From IMG/VR virus record IMGVR_UViG_3300031566_000091, positions 1 through 44,814 of that record: a stretch of DNA of 44,814 nt; one strand, written 5' to 3'. Both the position numbers and the translations under genes were made by a program. Below are positions 40,284-44,814 of the stretch, piece after piece. Position 1 is the stretch's first letter. Every line of letters starts with the position of its first letter. Under the pieces are notes generated by a model. That model was not told the DNA's origin. It worked only from the letters and a program-made list of their open reading frames with translations, and searched no databases. The stretch comes from a virus.

Positions 40284-41966
40284 TTACCTCTTTTCAACGT
40301 ATTTAATAATTTCTCTTACTCTTTTAAGATGGTCATTACTTGCATACGCAGTTTTTTCTATTACTTCATCGAGTTTTTGTTTTGAAGATGGTTGTATTGA
40401 GGTCGATACTTTATTTTCAATACTCTCTGAAATAGTTTTTTTCTTGGTGTCTTTCATTTCAGTTAAGAAAGATTGATATTTTTTTTGTGAATTTGCAATT
40501 GTATCAATTTTCTTAAATTCGTTAATTATTGTAATTTTATCTTCTTGAGTTAACGCCAAATCTTCATTAATAAATAAGTTATTAACATTTGCAAGATTTG
40601 TGTTAAAAATTGCCATTTCTTTTAGTTGGTTTTTATATTTTTGAAGAGCATTTTTATATCCTTCAACTAATTCGTTAACAGATTTTTTGAATTTTTTACC
40701 ATCATTTAATTGTTTGGTAATTTTTTTGTTTTCTTCAATTAATCTGACTATTTTTTTTCGAGACTCTTGGAAATTTTCTGGTGATTGATCTTTTTCTATT
40801 TTGCTTAGATTTTTTGGGTTTGGATTATGACCTCTACTTGCCATATTTCTTCTTTTAGCATAATCAACTCCATGTATTTCATCTAATTCTTCATCAGAAC
40901 CCATAAACTGATCGACATCATCGTCAGTAATTGCGTTTTCTTTATACATTTCGTCAATTTCTTGTTCAATTGCTCCCAAATCTACTTCTAAATTTTCATC
41001 ATCATCATTTCCAATTTCAATCTCCTCATCATCACCAAGTGATTTAATGATTTGATCAAGTTTCTCTCTTAGTCCAACTAAGTCGTTTAATGCGGCATCA
41101 TCACTGTTATTATCTAGATTTTCATCATTAACGTCTATTTCATCATTTTCTATTTCATCGTTTTCAATTTCGTTGTTTTCTACTTCATCGTTTTCGATTT
41201 CGTTGTTTTCTACTTCTTCTTCTTCACCCAAACGATGTCTTCCTTTTGCAGCAAAAGTTGTTGAAGCATCTTTAACTGCTTGTGGTGCATATGTTAGTTT
41301 GTTACCACTTGTTCTTAAAGTACCACCATTATTTTCAGCATATTGATTTAAAATTGCTAATTTATCTTCGGGTGGTGTTGATTTTGCTATTCTTCCAATA
41401 ATTCCCATATTAGGATTTGTTAAGATATTTTGAAAAGCTTTATTAAAAAGTGTTTGAATACCATTAACATCACTTGGATCAAGTTGTTTTATTTTCGAAC
41501 TAAGGTTGTCACCAAATAATTCGTTTAATTCACCTTCCAAATCTTCCATATTAGAAATTTCATTTTCAATCTCATCTAAGGTAATAATTTCGTCATCTTC
41601 TTCTGCGTTTTCTAAAGCAGTACCAACATTACTAATATCAAGTTCTGTTATGTCAAATTCTTCTATTTGAATTGGCAATTCAGTTTCATTAATTTTTTCT
41701 GTTTTTTTTGTATTTTTTTTCATAACAGACTCATTTTCTTTTAAATTAATATTATTTTCTAATGTGGTTTCAGTTTCCACAGTTTCTTCGACCTTATTAT
41801 AGCCTTTAGTTTTTTTGTTAGTTAATTCTTTTTTTAATAAATTATTGAATTTATCTGGAAATTCCTCTGCTAATTTTTTTTTAGCATTAACATCAGCCGC
41901 ATTCATAATTTCTTTAGAATTTAATATGGCTTCTTTTAGTATCGATTTGTTTTTATCGTCTTTCAT
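40284..41966 (-). CDS. 22: Prohead scaffold protein (gp22-like)
   Basis: A 560-aa, very acidic protein between the protease and capsid genes, the normal place of T4 gp22. It has charged N-terminal coils, a pentapeptide-like E-(I/V)-E-N-(D/N) repeat (about residues 250-278), an acidic central region and long helical, Lys/Gln-rich C-terminal coils ending in a basic tail (ASNDHLKRVREIIKYVEKR). T4 gp22 is about 270 residues, so this one is roughly twice as long. Several I/L-x-E sites could be cut by the gp21-like protease. It is driven by a late-type motif 36 nt upstream and continues into gp23. Confidence 0.72.
   Translation of the reverse strand: MKDDKNKSILKEAILNSKEIMNAADVNAKKKLAEEFPDKFNNLLKKELTNKKTKGYNKVEETVETETTLENNINLKENESVMKKNTKKTEKINETELPIQIEEFDITELDISNVGTALENAEEDDEIITLDEIENEISNMEDLEGELNELFGDNLSSKIKQLDPSDVNGIQTLFNKAFQNILTNPNMGIIGRIAKSTPPEDKLAILNQYAENNGGTLRTSGNKLTYAPQAVKDASTTFAAKGRHRLGEEEEVENNEIENDEVENNEIENDEIENDEIDVNDENLDNNSDDAALNDLVGLREKLDQIIKSLGDDEEIEIGNDDDENLEVDLGAIEQEIDEMYKENAITDDDVDQFMGSDEELDEIHGVDYAKRRNMASRGHNPNPKNLSKIEKDQSPENFQESRKKIVRLIEENKKITKQLNDGKKFKKSVNELVEGYKNALQKYKNQLKEMAIFNTNLANVNNLFINEDLALTQEDKITIINEFKKIDTIANSQKKYQSFLTEMKDTKKKTISESIENKVSTSIQPSSKQKLDEVIEKTAYASNDHLKRVREIIKYVEKR
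41133..41217 (-). repeat. 15-nt tandem repeat encoding E(I/V)EN(D/N) units
   Basis: About six imperfect 15-nt units in the scaffold gene encode alternating EVENN/EIEND. The third positions differ among copies (GAAATC, GAAATT, GAAATA), showing drift with the protein pattern kept. Confidence 0.65.
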
Positions 41967-42002
41967 AGTTAATTTGCTATAATGTTATTATTTAATTTTT
42001 TA

Positions 42003-42011
42003 TATAAATAC
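42003..42011 (-). promoter_or_regulatory. Late-promoter-like motif GTATTTATA before scaffold-capsid operon
   Basis: Reads GTATTTATA on the coding strand, 36 nt before the scaffold ATG and downstream of the zinc-ribbon gene. Confidence 0.62.
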
Positions 42012-42072
42012 GTACTTTTCAGGAAAAAGCATAATAAATAATGAAAAGTCGTTTAATTTTTAATTTCATATA

Positions 42073-42213
42073 TTACCCCTTGAAAAATTTCATTAATTTT
42101 TTTAGTGTTAACACCATTGTTTCCAATGAATTACAATTTGGACATTTATCTCCTTGTTTTCCTTTAAATATGTGTTTACATTTTAAACATTCGAAATAAA
42201 AATCATTTTTCAT
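42073..42213 (-). CDS. 46-aa zinc-ribbon protein
   Basis: The ATG at 42213 encodes 46 residues (MKNDFYFECLKCKHIFKGKQ, then GDKCPNCNSLETMVLTLKKL, then MKFFKG). C9-x2-C12 and C24-x2-C27 form a clean zinc-ribbon pattern of the FmdB/rubredoxin-like kind. It follows the prohead protease stop by 8 nt and precedes the scaffold gene, a slot filled by small prohead-core proteins in T4, although those are not zinc ribbons. Function unknown. Confidence 0.68.
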   Translation of the reverse strand: MKNDFYFECLKCKHIFKGKQGDKCPNCNSLETMVLTLKKLMKFFKG

Positions 42214-42221
42214 TATTTTAA

Positions 42222-42929
42222 TTAATTCAATAGAAAATTATTTAATGCTTTTGAAATTTTATTTTCAAAAATATTATTTGTTTGTTTTATTTGATTTTCA
42301 GAAAAATTATTGCTTTTATTATTAACTGGAAAAAGATAAGCTCCCGGAGTACTTGGTGTTGCAACCAAATCAAATCCAATTAATTCAAAATCGTCTTGTA
42401 CTAAATTTTTACCATCAATTTCTTTTAATGTTCCAACACCTCTTGAAGAAATACCTAATTTAATTTCATTTTGTAAATAGTTTAAAATTTTATCACCAAT
42501 TACAGAAGCAATTCCAAATTTTAAAAATCCTTTGGTAACAATTAATTTTAATTGACCATATAAAATATTTTCATTATCACCCGTACCCCACCACATTTTT
42601 ACTATTTTATGTGATATGTTTTGAAGAGATATTATTGAACTTTCTGGATGATCAGCCTCAGAGACAGCACTATTATTATCAATTAATTTTTGATATTCAT
42701 TAGCTTGTGGAATTAAAACTTCTTTTGGGTATATTCTACCATTTTTATTTTCAATACCCCATTTTTGTAAAACACAATTAATTAGTATTGGTTCATCAAT
42801 TTTAAATTCATAATTTTCGTTGATTTTTTCAATAAGGGATCTATTGTCAAGATTAATATCGATATAACCAGCATCGTGTTCGATTAAGATACCAAAACCA
42901 GTTTCATTTTTTCCTAATATATTGCTCAT
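42222..42929 (-). CDS. 21: Prohead core protease (gp21)
   Basis: A 235-aa protein of the T4 gp21 protease family. The probable catalytic His94 lies in SEADHPESS, and the nucleophile is S161 or S162 in LGISSRGVGTL. Conserved surroundings are QKWGIENKNGRIYPKEVL (55-72), SHKIVKMWW and FDLVATPSTPGAYLF (186-200). It cuts scaffold and capsid proteins at (I/L)-x-E sites during head maturation. The C-terminal 30 residues are Asn-rich and may be removed. The gene order gp21, small protein, gp22, gp23 matches T4 head genes. A variant late-type motif lies 22 nt upstream. Confidence 0.85.
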   Translation of the reverse strand: MSNILGKNETGFGILIEHDAGYIDINLDNRSLIEKINENYEFKIDEPILINCVLQKWGIENKNGRIYPKEVLIPQANEYQKLIDNNSAVSEADHPESSIISLQNISHKIVKMWWGTGDNENILYGQLKLIVTKGFLKFGIASVIGDKILNYLQNEIKLGISSRGVGTLKEIDGKNLVQDDFELIGFDLVATPSTPGAYLFPVNNKSNNFSENQIKQTNNIFENKISKALNNFLLN

Positions 42930-42951
42930 ATGATTTAATTTCTTTTTTGAA

Positions 42952-42960
42952 TATAAATAG
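42952..42960 (-). promoter_or_regulatory. Late-promoter-like motif variant CTATTTATA before gp21
   Basis: Reads CTATTTATA on the coding strand, 22 nt before the protease ATG. The first base is C instead of the usual G. Confidence 0.5.
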
Positions 42961-42993
42961 TTTATTTTTTATAAAATGGTTTTTTCTTTCATG

Positions 42994-43002
42994 GTATTTA
43001 TT
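42994..43002 (+). promoter_or_regulatory. Late-promoter-like motif GTATTTATT
   Basis: Reads GTATTTATT, 16 nt before the ATG of the large structural gene at 43019. Confidence 0.58.
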
Positions 43003-43018
43003 ATTAAATATTTAATAT

Positions 43019-44814
43019 ATGGCAAGCAGTGTTGTAATGGCTTTAGATCCAAATGAAATAAATACTAATACTAATATGGTAAATGGTATTCCTCAATATC
43101 AAGATATGTATCTTTTTGTTGAATTAGTTGCGGAAGGTAAGGGTAAAACAATTATTTCAACATCGAAAGGTAATAATACATCAACAAGTTTTGGTGGTGA
43201 AGAACCTATTAGTTTTTTGGGTAATAATCAAATAAAAGATGACCCAAATTATTTTAATTTTACAACAAACTATTATGATGGTAGTACTGGTAATAATATT
43301 CAATATGAAAGTTTTGGTATTAATAATATAAAAATAAAAACTAATTCATCGTATGTACCACAAGTTAATATTCAATTTGTTGATATAAGAGGACTATCAT
43401 TTTTTAATCAAGAAAATTCACCATATCGTATATTATTTGATTTTCCAGCCCCAACTTTTACATTAACAGTAAAGGGTTATTATGGTAAAGGATTAAAATA
43501 TAGATTACATCTTGTAAGATATACTTCAGAATTTTTAGCACAAAATGGTAATTTCATTATTGATGCTGAATTCATAGCACAAACATTTGCTCCATTAAGT
43601 GATATACCATTGAGATACATAATAAACATGCCATTAATAAAGGGTGAGTCATTAAATCCTGATGCAAATCAGTTTCCAAAAAATACCTTTGAAATGATTC
43701 TAAAAATACAGAATTTATATTCAGATATAAAAAAACAAATTGATTCGGGAACAGAAATAAAAGAATATGATACTAAATTAAAAAATATTGAAAAAATTGA
43801 CCAAGCATTTTTAATGATAAATAGTATTACTGAAAATGTTGAATTAAAAAGTGATGGTGAACCATTTTTAATGATTCGAACAAAAAATATTCCTAAAATA
43901 GGTGAAGATGGGCCGATATTGTCGAACAGAGAATATTATCAATATATAATAGGCAACACTAGTGAATTTGATAAATTAATTGCTAATCAACAAAATGGTG
44001 GAGTTTCAACACAAAAACAAAATGAAGATACTTTATATATTGCCCATTTATCGTCAACTAATCCAAATGCTATTAGCTATCAAACTCAATTAAATAATTT
44101 TGCAGAAAAATTAAAAAATATAACAAATACATTACCTGTTATCAATAAAATTAATTTAAAAGCAAGTTTTTTAGGATCTGGTATTAATGTTAAAAATAAT
44201 GCTGCAACAGCAACGACATATGAAATTATTAATATTACAGATTTTTATAATAGTCTATATAAACAAAAAACAACATATGTTGAAAATAAAATTAATTTAG
44301 CAAAAGATATTGGAAAAAATGTTAATTCAATAATTTTAGAAAGATTAGGAATGTTTCCAACAATATATAATATTTTTAAAGTAATATTAGATGATGTGGA
44401 TTCTTTTTTTGCTGAATTATCAAGTGTATCAATTAAAGCATATGAAGAACATCAAAAATCAAAAAATATAATTCAAGGAAATAATAAGTCAACAAATGAA
44501 ACAATTTTTTCATTTCCATTAATTCTTGATAATAAACAAATTGGATGTGGTAAAAGTGTTCAAAATAGAGTATCTCCAAATAAATTGATGATTGAAAATA
44601 ATATTAATTTTCCTGAAATGGATTTAGTTAAAAATTTTATAAAAACATTTCAAAAACAGGCCGACCTACAAAAATTATATTCAATGAAAGAAGAACAAAA
44701 TGAAGATGGTTCTAATCTTTGGTTACCAATTTCACCATTGGATTCGGCATTAAGTAATATTTCAATACAAAGTCCATATATTGAAATATATAGTGGTAAT
44801 ATTAGTTCAGATAA
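43019..44814 (+). CDS. Large virion structural protein (incomplete at window edge)
   Basis: The ATG at 43019 begins a frame of at least 598 codons, open to the window end. It starts MASSVVMALDPNEINTNTNM. Residues about 130-190 (FFNQENSPYRILFDFPAPTF, then TLTVKGYYGKGLKYRLHLVR, then NGNFIIDAEFIAQTFAPLSD) look like a segment I have seen in large tail/baseplate proteins of T4-like phages. The remainder is Asn/Lys-rich, mixed helical and beta. The late-type motif and position beside the head genes support a virion role. It shares this late, divergent arrangement with the protease gene. Confidence 0.65.
   Translation, partial: MASSVVMALDPNEINTNTNMVNGIPQYQDMYLFVELVAEGKGKTIISTSKGNNTSTSFGGEEPISFLGNNQIKDDPNYFNFTTNYYDGSTGNNIQYESFGINNIKIKTNSSYVPQVNIQFVDIRGLSFFNQENSPYRILFDFPAPTFTLTVKGYYGKGLKYRLHLVRYTSEFLAQNGNFIIDAEFIAQTFAPLSDIPLRYIINMPLIKGESLNPDANQFPKNTFEMILKIQNLYSDIKKQIDSGTEIKEYDTKLKNIEKIDQAFLMINSITENVELKSDGEPFLMIRTKNIPKIGEDGPILSNREYYQYIIGNTSEFDKLIANQQNGGVSTQKQNEDTLYIAHLSSTNPNAISYQTQLNNFAEKLKNITNTLPVINKINLKASFLGSGINVKNNAATATTYEIINITDFYNSLYKQKTTYVENKINLAKDIGKNVNSIILERLGMFPTIYNIFKVILDDVDSFFAELSSVSIKAYEEHQKSKNIIQGNNKSTNETIFSFPLILDNKQIGCGKSVQNRVSPNKLMIENNINFPEMDLVKNFIKTFQKQADLQKLYSMKEEQNEDGSNLWLPISPLDSALSNISIQSPYIEIYSGNISSD

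Noticed and set aside
3753-42960. Reading the plus-strand TATAAATAC strings before minus-strand genes as ordinary T4 late promoters
   Set aside because: They would point away from the genes in every case. Plus-strand genes carry the opposite orientation, so the element is GTATTTATA on the coding strand.
1-44814. CRISPR arrays, rRNA or tRNA genes
   Set aside because: No spaced direct repeats of CRISPR type, and no cloverleaf-like or rRNA-like segments were seen by eye. A tRNAscan run would be the decisive check for tRNA genes.

Overview
The window is a very AT-rich stretch of a tailed phage genome with a T4-like contractile-tail body plan. Recognisable T4-type parts are the major capsid protein (gp23), scaffold (gp22-like), prohead protease (gp21), neck proteins (gp13 and gp14), tail tube (gp19), tail sheath (gp18), a sheath terminator (gp15/gp3-like), tape measure, gp26-like baseplate or chaperone protein, gp5-like spike base, gp53-like wedge protein and a gp55-like late sigma factor. 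The host is probably a member of the Bacteroidota (Flavobacterium-like). Genes lack Shine-Dalgarno sequences, several promoters fit the Bacteroidota pattern TTG-N19-TAnnTTTG, and one gene encodes a flavobacterial-style lipocalin lipoprotein with an acidic surface-export signal. No terminase, portal, DNA polymerase or tRNA gene is visible.

Layout: (1) 1-7848, minus: edge membrane protein, gp53-like, a 1085-aa virion protein with an OmpA-like domain, tape measure, a 57-aa ORF and a gp26-like gene. (2) 7968-16596, plus: unknown, HAD-like and two glycosyltransferase genes, gp55-like sigma, structural genes ending in the gp5-like protein, then a micro-gene cassette and a PD-(D/E)XK nuclease. (3) 16621-19957, minus: tube and sheath. 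(4) 20264-25301, plus: three structural genes and a 46-aa ORF, interrupted by the minus-strand lipoprotein. (5) 25286-26053, minus: gp15/gp3-like. (6) 26135-29757, plus: KTSC protein, dUTPase, thymidylate synthase and small membrane or coiled-coil proteins. (7) 29754-31441, minus: gp14, gp13. (8) 31519-35305, plus: UvrD-like helicase and small unknowns. (9) 35319-42929, minus: Mom-like/GIY-YIG fusion, homing endonuclease, gp23, gp22-like, a zinc ribbon and gp21. (10) 43019 to the edge, plus: a large structural gene, cut off.

Regulation appears to have two classes. Fifteen copies of GTATTTAT(A/T), or single-base variants, lie 3-52 nt before start codons, nearly all of virion genes. They occur on both strands and always in the same orientation to the gene. 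The core TATTTATA is the exact reverse complement of the T4 late promoter TATAAATA. The accessory plus-strand islands instead start from host-type promoters. Convergent units are separated by bidirectional hairpin terminators, several of which contain the stop codons.

The most notable observations are: the inverted late motif; a possible -1 frameshift on T8 that would join the gp26-like protein to the 57-aa ORF just before the tape measure, as in lambda gpG/gpGT; a one-polypeptide fusion of a Mom-like DNA-modification domain with a GIY-YIG nuclease; the phage-borne lipoprotein; and the OmpA-like domain in a virion protein. All functional calls come from reading motifs by eye; no database search was run.
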